NCBI RefSeq assembly: GCF_004402495.1
Contig: NZ_SOFH01000021.1
Location: forward strand, 62,001 to 126,000
Direction: 5' to 3'
From: Cryobacterium sp. HLT2-28
GTDB taxonomy: Bacteria > Actinomycetota > Actinomycetes > Actinomycetales > Microbacteriaceae
Length of the DNA stretch: 64,000 nt
In this document: one piece after another, positions 41,108 through 50,531 of the stretch
Position numbering within the stretch: the first letter of the stretch is position 1
How the letters are laid out: the number at the start of each line of letters is the position of its first letter
Notes under the pieces: generated by a model
Told to the model about the DNA's origin: nothing
Database searches by the model: none
What the model saw: the letters and a program-made list of their open reading frames with translations, nothing else
Position numbers and translations under genes: made by a program

Positions 41108-42172
41108 ATGGCACGCGTTGGGTACCTGGTGGCGCCGGGGGAAGAGGCCGAGTGGTCCTTCGTCGTCGGGCGCGCATTCCTGGCCGCCCTCCCGGCGGCG
41201 ACGCCGATCGCGGTCGTGGCCGCGCTGGACGCCCTGTCCGGCGAGCAGACGGTGGAGGCGGAGGCGCTGGTCGCGCTGCTGCCGCTACGCGGCGACCAGG
41301 CGGTCGCCAGCTTCGCGGTGATCGTGCAGCGGGATCCCACCGACGAGGACGGCGTGCCGGTGTCGGTGATAGTGCGCGGCGAGATCGCGGTCGACGTGTT
41401 CTCGGTGGGTGGGTCACGGCGATTCGTGGCCGGAGACATCCGTCCGTGGCTGCTCGCCGATTTCCGGGCCGTGACCGGCCTTGTGATCGGCGGCCCGGGG
41501 CGCGCAGTCGTGCCGGCCGGTCTGCTCGACTCCGGACGACTCTTCCTCGGCGGCACGGTCTCGGCGAGCCGGCTGTTCTGGACGCTCGTGGATCAGCCCG
41601 AGAGCATGGAGGCGACGATCATCCGCGCCCCGCGCCCGCCGGCCGTCGACGCGGACACGGTGCTCCGCGTGCCGAGGGTGCAGGAGGACACGGTGATCCT
41701 GCCGCCGCCGGGTTCCCGGGGACGGCGGCATGGGTCCGTTCCGGCCGACGTCGTCGCCCCGGCGGGTCAGGCGGGACAGGGGCGACAGGCGGGACAGGAG
41801 GCCCGGCCGGCCGCTTCCGACCGCGTGCTCTATGGACTGCGCCTGCCCGACGGAACGGAGCTGCGGCTCGATACGGCCTGCCGGCTGGGTCGGCACCCGC
41901 GTCCGGCCCGGGTGGCCGAAGTGCCGCCGCCGCGGCTGTTCGAGGTGGCTTCGCCGACCTCGGCCGTGTCGGGAACCCACCTCGACATCCGCCAGGTCGG
42001 CGACTCGGTGGTGGTGACAGATCTCGGCTCCACGAACGGCACCGTCGTGACGCTTCCCCGGCGACGCCCGCAACGGCTGGCCTCCGGGCAGTCCCTCGCC
42101 GTGCTCCCCGGTACGAGACTGGACATCGGGGACGGTAATATCATCGAGATCCTCCCCACGAACGGCGACTAG
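41108..42172 (+). CDS. FHA-domain protein, first gene of the envelope array
   Basis: A 354-residue cytosolic protein. An N-terminal domain of about 200 residues (starting RVGYLVAPGEEAEWSFVVG) is unknown to me. A Pro/Gly/Gln-rich linker follows. A C-terminal FHA domain (residues 235-354) has CRLGRHP, AVSGTHLDI and VTDLGSTNGTVV, the residues that bind phosphothreonine. Its likely ligand is the kinase encoded two genes downstream or that kinase's targets. I chose ATG 41108; the earlier in-frame start at 40946 would translate the 17-bp repeats into a Cys-rich peptide, which is unlikely. The PP2C gene begins 40 bases after the stop. Confidence 0.88.
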   Translation: MARVGYLVAPGEEAEWSFVVGRAFLAALPAATPIAVVAALDALSGEQTVEAEALVALLPLRGDQAVASFAVIVQRDPTDEDGVPVSVIVRGEIAVDVFSVGGSRRFVAGDIRPWLLADFRAVTGLVIGGPGRAVVPAGLLDSGRLFLGGTVSASRLFWTLVDQPESMEATIIRAPRPPAVDADTVLRVPRVQEDTVILPPPGSRGRRHGSVPADVVAPAGQAGQGRQAGQEARPAASDRVLYGLRLPDGTELRLDTACRLGRHPRPARVAEVPPPRLFEVASPTSAVSGTHLDIRQVGDSVVVTDLGSTNGTVVTLPRRRPQRLASGQSLAVLPGTRLDIGDGNIIEILPTNGD

Positions 42173-42212
42173 CCGGCTCCGTGTCCACGCGCCAATTTTG
42201 GAAGGCACAATC

Positions 42213-43001
42213 GTGACCCAGATTGGTCAGAGCTCAACCGGCATCAGGATCGAGCTTCCGTCGCTGCAGAAGACCGTCACACTGGCCTGGGCGGCGCTGA
42301 CCGACACCGGGCACCGCCGCGAGGTCAACGAGGACAGCCTTCTTTCCGAGCCGCCGATCTTCGCCGTCGCCGACGGCATGGGCGGGCACTCGGCCGGCGA
42401 CGTCGCCAGTGCCGCGGTGGTCACCCGGCTGGCCGAATTCGCCGGGCGCGATCACCTCGAACCCGACGCGATCAACGGGGCGCTCAGTCTCGCCGTCTCC
42501 GACATGGCAACGGGCGAAGGCGTCACGGACCTCGGAACCGGGACGACGGTGACCGGGGCCGCCATCGCTGTCGTCTCCGGGGTGCCCCAGTGGATCGTCT
42601 TCAACATCGGTGATTCACGCGTGTACCAGTTGACCTCCGGCGTTCTCGAACAGGTCACCACCGACCACTCCGTGGTGCAGGAACTCGTCGACGCCGGGCG
42701 CATCACCCGCGATGAAGCGGATGTGCACCCCCACGGCAATATCATCACCCGGGCCGTCGGATTCCACGAGCCGCCGGTCCCCGACTACCGGGTGCTTCCG
42801 ATCCAGCCGGGGATGCGACTGCTGATCTGCTCAGACGGCCTCACCAAGGAACTCACGGCCTACGGCATCCGTCATTTCCTGATCTCGAACCCGCGGGCAG
42901 CCGACGCGGCGAAGTCGCTCGTCGACGCCGCCCTCGAGAACGGCGGACGCGACAATGTCACCGTGATCGTGCTCGACGTGATCGATGTCGGCGAGGTCTA
43001 A
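42213..43001 (+). CDS. PP2C-family Ser/Thr protein phosphatase
   Basis: A 262-residue phosphatase of the PPM/PstP type, with metal ligands in HRREVNEDS, FAVADGMGGHSAG, LLICSDGLTKEL and GRDNVTVIV, and the arginine-region motif IGDSRVYQL. It has no membrane segment, unlike PstP. It should remove phosphate from targets of the downstream kinase, including that kinase and FHA ligands. The start is GTG 42213 with GGAAGG seven bases upstream, preferred to the in-frame TTG at 42198 that overlaps that ribosome site. It is followed by the kinase after a 146-base gap containing a hairpin and a possible promoter. Confidence 0.92.
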   Translation: MTQIGQSSTGIRIELPSLQKTVTLAWAALTDTGHRREVNEDSLLSEPPIFAVADGMGGHSAGDVASAAVVTRLAEFAGRDHLEPDAINGALSLAVSDMATGEGVTDLGTGTTVTGAAIAVVSGVPQWIVFNIGDSRVYQLTSGVLEQVTTDHSVVQELVDAGRITRDEADVHPHGNIITRAVGFHEPPVPDYRVLPIQPGMRLLICSDGLTKELTAYGIRHFLISNPRAADAAKSLVDAALENGGRDNVTVIVLDVIDVGEV

Positions 43002-43061
43002 CCTCAGCCGTACCCCCAGAGTTGGGGTAGTCGCTTCAGGCTGTGCGGCTCGACCGTTGCC

Positions 43062-43067
43062 TAGACT
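43062..43067 (+). promoter_or_regulatory. Possible -10 element of an internal promoter before the kinase gene
   Basis: TAGACT fits TANNNT and lies in the only sizeable gap (146 bases) early in the array. No clear -35 is seen. The kinase start at 43148 would then have a leader of about 75 bases containing the hairpin at 43074-43105. Confidence 0.3.
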
Positions 43068-43073
43068 TATCAG

Positions 43074-43105
43074 ACGCTCGTTCGTTTTACCCGTTCGACG
43101 AGCGT
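43074..43105 (+). other. Hairpin in the PP2C-kinase gap
   Basis: ACGCTCGT (43074-43081) pairs perfectly with ACGAGCGT (43098-43105) over a 16-base loop containing TTTTACCC. It may be an attenuator or RNA-stability element before the kinase gene. Confidence 0.45.
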
Positions 43106-43147
43106 TCACAGCACGCTCGACACGCACCGTTACACGGGGAGGCGAAC

Positions 43148-44569
43148 ATGGCTCGGCGATTGCCCTCGACGCCCCCGAATCTCCCGGGCTTCTCCTACCT
43201 GAGGGTGCTCGGATCAGGCGGCTTCGCCGACGTGTTCCTGTATGAGCAGAACATGCCCAGGCGCCAGGTTGCCGTCAAGGTGCTACTGGCCGAAATCGTG
43301 AACGACCATGTGCGCCAGCTGTTCCAGGCCGAAGCCAACCTGATGGCGCAGCTCAGCTCGCACCCGTCGATCCTGACGGTCTTCCAAGCCAGTGTGTCCG
43401 CCGACGGGCGGCCGTACCTGGTGATGGAGTACTGTTCCTCCACGCTCAGCCAGCGGTATCGGGTCGAAGCTCTGTCGGTGCCCGAGGTGCTGCGGATCGG
43501 CATCAAGATCGCCAGCGCGGTGGAGACCGCCCACCAGAGCGGGGTGCTGCACCGCGACCTCAAACCGTCGAACATCCTGGTCACGGCCTATGGTCATCCG
43601 GTCCTGTCCGACTTCGGGATCGCGGCCACCCTCGGCGAGGTGGAGAACTCCGAAGCGATCGGGCTGTCGATACCCTGGTCGGCCCCCGAGGTGCTCCTCG
43701 ACGAGATTTCCGGCTCGATCGCCTCCGAGGTGTGGTCGCTGGGTGCGACCCTGTACTCGCTGCTGGCCGGACGGTCCCCGTTCGAGCTGCCGGGCGAGGA
43801 GAACAGCTCGGCCCGGATCATGGCCAGGATCAACAAGGCCAGGATCCCGGCCCTGGACCGGGCGGATGTGCCGGCCCGGCTCGAATTCATCCTGGCGAAG
43901 ACCATGTCCCGGCGCCCGGAGCTGCGGCAGCGCAGCGTGCTCGAGCTCATCCGCGAGCTGCAATCGGTGGAGGCGGAACTGGGTCTGCCGCAGACCCCGC
44001 TCGAAGTCGTGATGGATGGCTGGGCCACGGACACCGTCGCCGACCAGTCGGACAAGACCCGGATCACCGGCGTCAACTCGGTCGACGCCTACGCCGGCCG
44101 GCGCCGCCGCCGCAGGCCGGAGGCGGCGACGAGCCTGGCCCGTTCGGCGACCCGGCCGCCCAGCCTCACCGGCGGCGAGTCCGTGACGACCGCGCACCGA
44201 CCCCGGCGGCGGACCCTGACCCTCTGGGCGTTCATTGCGGCAGCGGTGATCATCGTCGGCCTCGCCGCCACCGCAGCGACGGTCCTCGTTCGCCAGGTCG
44301 GCTCGGGCATCCCCACGGTCAGCGACGTGTCGGGGGAGCTCCGGAACGGCACGGTGCAGTTCAGCTGGGCCGACCCGGGGGTGAGGGACGGTGACAGCTA
44401 CGTCGTGGCGCTGCGTACCGGGGAGAGCAGCATCCAGCGCGGAACCGAATTCAGCGTCGACCCCAAGGGCCAGCCCCGGGTCTGCGTGACCGTGACCGTC
44501 AACCGCGACGGCAAGGGCGGGACGCCCAGTGGGGAGAAGTGCGTCGACACCGCTGGTGACGGCCCATGA
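43148..44569 (+). CDS. Transmembrane Ser/Thr protein kinase with FN3-like outer domain
   Basis: A 473-residue Hanks-type kinase. The catalytic domain (about residues 15-275) has VLGSGGFADVFLYE, VAVKVL, LHRDLKPSNILV, LSDFGIAATLGEV and WSAPEVLL, so all key residues are present. A basic linker leads to one transmembrane helix (LWAFIAAAVIIVGLAATAA, about residues 357-379). The outer part of about 85 residues (VSDVSGELRNGTVQFSWADP, then DSYVVALRTGE) looks like a single FN3 domain, not the PASTA repeats of PknB. The start is ATG 43148 with GGGAGG upstream. The stop overlaps the start of the giant Ig/FN3 gene (ATGA), so kinase and giant protein are translationally coupled. Confidence 0.93.
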   Translation: MARRLPSTPPNLPGFSYLRVLGSGGFADVFLYEQNMPRRQVAVKVLLAEIVNDHVRQLFQAEANLMAQLSSHPSILTVFQASVSADGRPYLVMEYCSSTLSQRYRVEALSVPEVLRIGIKIASAVETAHQSGVLHRDLKPSNILVTAYGHPVLSDFGIAATLGEVENSEAIGLSIPWSAPEVLLDEISGSIASEVWSLGATLYSLLAGRSPFELPGEENSSARIMARINKARIPALDRADVPARLEFILAKTMSRRPELRQRSVLELIRELQSVEAELGLPQTPLEVVMDGWATDTVADQSDKTRITGVNSVDAYAGRRRRRRPEAATSLARSATRPPSLTGGESVTTAHRPRRRTLTLWAFIAAAVIIVGLAATAATVLVRQVGSGIPTVSDVSGELRNGTVQFSWADPGVRDGDSYVVALRTGESSIQRGTEFSVDPKGQPRVCVTVTVNRDGKGGTPSGEKCVDTAGDGP

Positions 44570-47500
44570 TCCGCCGGTGGCTCTCCGCCCACCGGTCGCT
44601 GTTCACCACGATGCTGAGCGGCACCGTCATCGTGGCGGTCATTGCCACCGTGGCGATTGTGTCGGGCGGCTACACCGCCCAGCGGCTCGATCTCGGCGAT
44701 GCCGCCGTCTGGGTGACGAACGAGGCCCGCCAGGTCGTCGGACGAGCCAACACGGCCGTGTTCGAGCTCAACACCGTTGTCGAAGCCGGCAGCTCCCGGC
44801 TCGATGTCGTCCAGCAGGGAGCCACCGTCCTGGTGCTCGACCGCGGCAACAACTCCGTCGACATCGTCGACCCGGCAACGGCGAAGGTCACCGAGAGCGT
44901 GGCGCTGCCGCCCAAGGCGCCGGGCATCTTCCTCGCCGGTGATCGTGCCATCGTCGTCTCGAACGGCGACGTCTGGAATCTGGCGGCCGACCGGCTCGCC
45001 GGTTTCGACAGCACGGCAGAGCCGGGGCTCTCCTTCGGCGCCGGGTCCGTGGTCAGCGCGGACGCCGACGGGATGCTGTACGCCTTCACACCGGCGACCG
45101 GCTCCCTGTCGCTCGTCGAACCGGCCCGTCCGGACGCGATCGCCTCAACCGTGGCAGTGGCCGCCGGCGCCCCGGACGACAGCTACCAGCTGACCAGCGT
45201 CGCCGGCCAGTGGGCGCTCTTCAACGCGACGACCCTGCGCCTGTTCCTTCCCGGCGGCGAGACCGACCTCTCCCGGGACATCCGAGCCGGTGACAGACCG
45301 AAGCTGCAGGAGCCCGGCGTGCACGGCGACCGGGTACTGGTCGCGCACGGCGGTGGGCTCGAGGCGGTTCCCCTGGCCGGCGGGACCGCGTCGACCGTGG
45401 TCAGCGGACGATCCGGGCAGACCGTCGCCCCGGCCTCGGACGACAGCTGCTCATATGCCGCCTGGGGAGACGGCACCGTGTGGCGCGACTGTGCCGGCGA
45501 CCCGGGGAACGGAAGGACCGAGACCCTCACCGGCCTCGCGGGCGACGCCCGGCTCGCCTTCCGCCGCAACGGCACGGGGATGGTGCTCAACGACGCTCTC
45601 AACGGGGCAACCTGGGCGGTGCAGCACGGGAACGAGCTCATCGACAACTGGGCCGAGCTGATCGACACCAACCAGGACCAGCAGAGGGTCGTGGAGAACA
45701 ACGACGACACCCCGCCGGAGTTCGAGAAGGCGCAGGTCCCGCCGGTCGCCGTCGACGACGCGTTCGGGGCGCGGCCAGGGCGAACCGTCATCCTGCCCGT
45801 GCTGCTGAACGACTTCGACCCGAACGGCGACGTCCTGGTGATCGACTCGCTCACCACCCTCCGACCCGAGACGGGGAGACTCGACCTGGTCGGGAACACC
45901 CAGCAGGTTCAGTTGACGCTGGAACCGACCGCGACGGGAGCGGTGAGCTTCGGCTACACCGTCAATGACGGCCGGGGCGGCAAAGCCTCGGCCACGGTCA
46001 CGGTCACCATCCGGGGCCCGGAGGAGAACTCGGCCCCGGCGCAGGCGCGGGGCACCCACACGACGGTGAGGGCCGGCGGCCGGGTGACCAGCCAAGTGCT
46101 CGGCGACTGGGTCGACCCGGACGGCGATCCGATCTACCTGACCGAGGCGACCGCCGTGGCGCCGGACCAGATCAGCTTCACCCCGGGCGGCGCCGTCGTC
46201 TACACGGATGCCGGCAGCAGTTCCGACGCGAAGTCGATCGGCCTCACCGTGTCCGACGGCCGGGCGACGGGCACCGGGACGCTCCAGGTGACGGTCCGTC
46301 CCTCCGGATCGGTGCCGATCGTCGCCGAAGCCTTCGTCGTGCTCGCCACCGCCGGCGTCGAGGTGACGGTGTCTCCGCTCGAGCACGTCCGCGGCGGATC
46401 GGCGCCCCTCCGCCTGAGCAGCGTGCCGGCGAAGCCGGATGTGACCATCACCCCGGACTACGACGGCGGAAGCTTCCGCTTCGCCAGCAGCGCGATCGGT
46501 GTGCACGAGATCGAATACGCGGTGACGGATGGCGCGCTCACCGCGACCGGTCGCATCCGCGTCAACGTTTCCGCGGCACCCGACGCCAACAGCACCCCCA
46601 TCACCGTTCCGCACACCGCGTTCGTGCGCGGCCAGCAAGCCACCCTGGTGGACGTGCTGGCGACCGACATCGACCCGGCCGGTGGCGTACTGCTGGTCAC
46701 CGGCACGATGAACGTGCCGCCCGTGAGCGGGCTGCGCGTCGAGATCCTCGACCAGCGCATCATCAGGGTCACCCTCACCAAGCCACTCGAGAACGGCTCG
46801 GTCGCGTTCGGCTACCGGATCAGCAACGGACTGGCCGAGGCCGAGGGGACGGTGACGGTGATCGAGATCCCGCCACCGGCCCGGAAGCAGGCACCCCTCG
46901 CCGTGCCGGACACGGTCTCCGTGCGGGTCGGCGATGCCATCGACGTGCCCGTGCTGGCGAACGACGAACATCCCGATGGCGACACCCTCACGCTCGATCC
47001 CACCCTCGCCACCGGGCTCCCGGCCGAAGCAGGCCTGCTCTTCGCGTCGGGCACCGTGCTGCGCTACCTTGCCCCGAACACGACCGGCAACTTCACCGCG
47101 GTCTACCGGGTGAACGCGCCGGACGGCCAGTTCGCCAACGCCGAGGTGCGCATCTCGGTGCGGGAAGCCGACCCCAACTCGAACAATCCGCCCGTGCCGA
47201 AGACGGTGACCGCCCGAGTGCTTGCCGGCGACACGGTGCGCATCCCCATCCCGCTGTCGGGAATCGACCCCGACGGCGACTCTGTGCAACTGGTCGGCCA
47301 GGAGACCAACCCCGGCAAGGGCTCGGTGACGATCGGAAGCTCCGACTCGATCGACTACACCGCGGGGGACTACTCGGCCGGCACGGACACCTTCACCTAC
47401 TCGGTCGTCGACGCCCTCGGCGCCCGCGCCGTCGGCACCGTGCGGGTCGGAATCAGCCCGCGGCTGGACGGCGCCCGCAACCCGGTCGCCGCGCCGGATG

Positions 47501-50469
47501 AGGTCATCGTGCGCCCGGGTTCCACGGTCAGGGTGCGCGTGCTCGGAAACGACTCGGACCCCGACGGCGGCGTGCTGACCATCACGGGCGTCGAACCTAC
47601 CGGCACCGCCGACTCACGGGGCAAGGCCGTCGTCGTCGGCGACGCCGTCTCCGTGCACGCGCCGGCCAGGGAGGGGCGCTACGGATTCATCTACGACATC
47701 CAGAACGATCGCGGCGGCTCGAGTTCCACCTTCCTCACCGTTGTCGTGCGGGCGGATGCCCCGCGCTCCCGACCCGACGCCCGCGACACGCACCTGTCGC
47801 TCTCCGACGTGCTCGACCGGCGCACCATCGACGTCGACGTGCTCGCCAACGTGTTCTTCGCCGAGGGGCCCGCCGGCAGCCTGGACCTGTCCGTCCCGGC
47901 CCGCTTCTCGAGTGTCGCCGAGGTGACCGGCAAGCACCGCGTGCAGGTGAGCATCGGTGAGAGCAGCCGGATCATCCCGTTCGAGGTGGCGAACCCGGAC
48001 GACGCGAGCATCGTCTCCTATGCGTTCATCTGGGTTCCCGGTTCGAACGACGCCCTGCCGCAACTGCGGAAGGGGATGTCCCCGCTCAAGGTCCAGAGCG
48101 AATCGACCCTCACGATCGACATCAACGACTACGTCGTCGCCGTCGGCGGCCGGCGCGTGCGCCTCACCGATCGCAGCCTCGTGCAGGCCACCCGTTCCGA
48201 CGGAGCCGACCTGGTCTCCTCCGACACTCGTCTCGTGTTCACCAGCGGCGACCAGTACTACGGACCGGCCTCGATCTCCTTCGAGGTGACGGACGGCACC
48301 CGGGCAGGCGACCCGGACGGTCGTACGGCGACGATCGTCTTGCCGATCGACGTCACCCCGCGCGAGAACCAGCCGCCCGGCTTCGACGGCGCAGTGCTCG
48401 ATTTCGAGCCTGACCAGACGAAGGTCATCGACCTGACCCGGCTCACCTCCTACCCGTACCCGAAGGACCAGGCGGAACTGGCCTATACGGTGCTCGAGCC
48501 TCGACCCGTCGGCTTCAGCTACTCCCTCGACGGCCAGCAGCTGACCCTGCACGCCTCCGAGTCGACTCCCAAGGGCGGCCGCGGAACGATCACGATCGGT
48601 GTGCGCGACGGCATCAACGCCGGGAAGGCCGGCCGGATCGAGATGGGCGTTGTCGCGTCGACCCGGCCGCTGGCCGTGCCCGCCGCCGACGCCGTGATCG
48701 CCCCGCGCGGCCAGAGCACCGTCGTCGATGTGCTCGCGAACGACGGCGCCACCAACCCGTTCCCGGCCGTGCCGCTGCGGGTCGTGGCGGTGCGCGGCGT
48801 CGACGGAGCCGGGGTGCCCGCGGGTGTGAGCATCACCCCCAGCGCCGACAACAGCCGCCTCACCGTCAAGGTCGCGCCGGAGGCTGCGCCCGCCGACACG
48901 AACCTGCAATATCAGGTGGCCGACGCGACCGGCGACCCTGACCGGTTCGCCTGGGGCACGGTGCGCATCTCGGTGCAGGACAAACCCGACCCGGTGTCGA
49001 GCCTCCGGGTGACCTCATTCGCCGACCGCCGGATTGCGGTGTCGTTCAACGCGGGAGCGTCGAACAATTCCGCCGTCTCCGGCTTCGAGATCACCCTGAC
49101 CAGCGAAGCGACGGGCGCCGTCGTCGGCAGCACGCTCTGCCAGGCCACGGCCTGCGAGCTCTCCACCCCCGGCAATGGCCAGGGCGATGCGGTGCGGGTC
49201 GCCGTCGCCGCCCGCAACGGGATCGGCCTGTCCGCGGCCACCGTGCTCGCCGACCGGGTCTGGTCCGACGTCGTCCCGCCGGCCCCGGACGGGCTGACGG
49301 CCGAGCCGCTCGACTCCGGGCTGCGCCTGCACTGGAACACGGTCGACCCGGTCGGCGGAGGCACCGCCATGCGCGGCTACGTCGTCACGGTCGCCGGCAC
49401 TCCGCAAAGCGAGGTGAGCGCATCCGGGCCGTCCTGCAGCGCCGGCTCCTGCACCATCGACGTCGGCGGCCTCGTCAACGGCACGGATGTCTCGTTCACC
49501 GTCAGCGCGCGGAACGACGCCTACCCGGCGCTGTCTACCTGGAACACGTCGACCGGAAACGGGCGGCCGTTCGGCCCGGCCCGGGCCGGCGCGATCAGCG
49601 CGAACTCGGTCGACTCGAGCGGCTCCGTCACGGTGAGCTGGGCCGCATTCGACGGCCGCGGAGACGGCATCGCGGGTTACTTCGTGCAGCGGGTGAGCGC
49701 CGATCAGGTGCCCACCGGCGCCCAGTCCTGCTCGGTGACCAGCCCGGCCCCCGGAACGCTGGTCGCGCCGACCCAGGGCGGAATCGTCGCCGAACAGAAG
49801 ACGGTCGCCGCCGGCACCACCTCCGTCGTCTTCGACAACCTCCTCGCCGACAACGGGCACTACTCGTTCGTCGTCTGGGGCTACAATCGGGCCGGCTGCG
49901 CCCCGACCGCGGTGGCGACCGTGCTCGTGCGGCCGGCGCCGGGCACCATCACCTCCGTGAACAGCCCGATGGCGATGAACGGCGATTCCTGGGACCTTCG
50001 CATCGACGGCGTGAGCCCGAGCGCCGGCGTCGACCACTACAACATCCGTGCCGTCGACGGTTCGGGCAACCCGATGCCGTGGACCGATGTCACCTTCCCG
50101 GCGACGACCTGGCCGCGGGCGCCGCTCGGATTCCGGTTCGGGCAGGTGGTTCGCTTCCAGGTGCAGGCCTGCACGGTCTGGGGCTCCTGCGGGACCTGGT
50201 CCGGGACCTACCCGGCGTCGGCGGAGGCATCCGTGAGCTTCACCGTGCAGGGGCTGGTCTACACTCCAGAGACCGGCGTGTTCTCCTGGACGAACGGCCC
50301 CGACAACAACGGGCTCGACGCGACCTACGAGTGCCTCGTGCCAGGAGACTCGTCCGTGACCCCGGTTGCCGGCCTGGCGAACACGTGCACCCTTTCCTCG
50401 CCGCAGCCGGCCGGCACGGTGCGGCTCACCGTGACGGTGAACGGACGTGCCTTTTCCTATGACAAATGA
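44566..50469 (+). CDS. Giant membrane-anchored Ig-like/FN3 repeat surface protein
   Basis: A 1967-residue protein (about 200 kDa). A short basic cytosolic start and one membrane helix (about residues 13-34) anchor it N-terminally; no LPXTG or other C-terminal anchor is seen. Residues 40-390 look beta-propeller-like. About eleven Ig/cadherin-like (Big_9-type) domains follow, several with the linker motif ND.DP.GD (for example VLLNDFDPNGD, LANDEHPDGD and LGNDSDPDGG). Three or more FN3-type domains and a Cys-containing end, finishing VNGRAFSYDK, complete it. Paired Cys near the end may form disulfides. It probably acts as a stalk, adhesin or wall-spanning scaffold. It is coupled to the kinase gene by ATGA. 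Confidence 0.88.
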   Translation: MIRRWLSAHRSLFTTMLSGTVIVAVIATVAIVSGGYTAQRLDLGDAAVWVTNEARQVVGRANTAVFELNTVVEAGSSRLDVVQQGATVLVLDRGNNSVDIVDPATAKVTESVALPPKAPGIFLAGDRAIVVSNGDVWNLAADRLAGFDSTAEPGLSFGAGSVVSADADGMLYAFTPATGSLSLVEPARPDAIASTVAVAAGAPDDSYQLTSVAGQWALFNATTLRLFLPGGETDLSRDIRAGDRPKLQEPGVHGDRVLVAHGGGLEAVPLAGGTASTVVSGRSGQTVAPASDDSCSYAAWGDGTVWRDCAGDPGNGRTETLTGLAGDARLAFRRNGTGMVLNDALNGATWAVQHGNELIDNWAELIDTNQDQQRVVENNDDTPPEFEKAQVPPVAVDDAFGARPGRTVILPVLLNDFDPNGDVLVIDSLTTLRPETGRLDLVGNTQQVQLTLEPTATGAVSFGYTVNDGRGGKASATVTVTIRGPEENSAPAQARGTHTTVRAGGRVTSQVLGDWVDPDGDPIYLTEATAVAPDQISFTPGGAVVYTDAGSSSDAKSIGLTVSDGRATGTGTLQVTVRPSGSVPIVAEAFVVLATAGVEVTVSPLEHVRGGSAPLRLSSVPAKPDVTITPDYDGGSFRFASSAIGVHEIEYAVTDGALTATGRIRVNVSAAPDANSTPITVPHTAFVRGQQATLVDVLATDIDPAGGVLLVTGTMNVPPVSGLRVEILDQRIIRVTLTKPLENGSVAFGYRISNGLAEAEGTVTVIEIPPPARKQAPLAVPDTVSVRVGDAIDVPVLANDEHPDGDTLTLDPTLATGLPAEAGLLFASGTVLRYLAPNTTGNFTAVYRVNAPDGQFANAEVRISVREADPNSNNPPVPKTVTARVLAGDTVRIPIPLSGIDPDGDSVQLVGQETNPGKGSVTIGSSDSIDYTAGDYSAGTDTFTYSVVDALGARAVGTVRVGISPRLDGARNPVAAPDEVIVRPGSTVRVRVLGNDSDPDGGVLTITGVEPTGTADSRGKAVVVGDAVSVHAPAREGRYGFIYDIQNDRGGSSSTFLTVVVRADAPRSRPDARDTHLSLSDVLDRRTIDVDVLANVFFAEGPAGSLDLSVPARFSSVAEVTGKHRVQVSIGESSRIIPFEVANPDDASIVSYAFIWVPGSNDALPQLRKGMSPLKVQSESTLTIDINDYVVAVGGRRVRLTDRSLVQATRSDGADLVSSDTRLVFTSGDQYYGPASISFEVTDGTRAGDPDGRTATIVLPIDVTPRENQPPGFDGAVLDFEPDQTKVIDLTRLTSYPYPKDQAELAYTVLEPRPVGFSYSLDGQQLTLHASESTPKGGRGTITIGVRDGINAGKAGRIEMGVVASTRPLAVPAADAVIAPRGQSTVVDVLANDGATNPFPAVPLRVVAVRGVDGAGVPAGVSITPSADNSRLTVKVAPEAAPADTNLQYQVADATGDPDRFAWGTVRISVQDKPDPVSSLRVTSFADRRIAVSFNAGASNNSAVSGFEITLTSEATGAVVGSTLCQATACELSTPGNGQGDAVRVAVAARNGIGLSAATVLADRVWSDVVPPAPDGLTAEPLDSGLRLHWNTVDPVGGGTAMRGYVVTVAGTPQSEVSASGPSCSAGSCTIDVGGLVNGTDVSFTVSARNDAYPALSTWNTSTGNGRPFGPARAGAISANSVDSSGSVTVSWAAFDGRGDGIAGYFVQRVSADQVPTGAQSCSVTSPAPGTLVAPTQGGIVAEQKTVAAGTTSVVFDNLLADNGHYSFVVWGYNRAGCAPTAVATVLVRPAPGTITSVNSPMAMNGDSWDLRIDGVSPSAGVDHYNIRAVDGSGNPMPWTDVTFPATTWPRAPLGFRFGQVVRFQVQACTVWGSCGTWSGTYPASAEASVSFTVQGLVYTPETGVFSWTNGPDNNGLDATYECLVPGDSSVTPVAGLANTCTLSSPQPAGTVRLTVTVNGRAFSYDK

Positions 50470-50531
50470 GCCACGCAGAATGAGCCTCGCACCGAGCCTG
50501 AGCCCATGCCCCGAACGAAAGTGACCACCCC

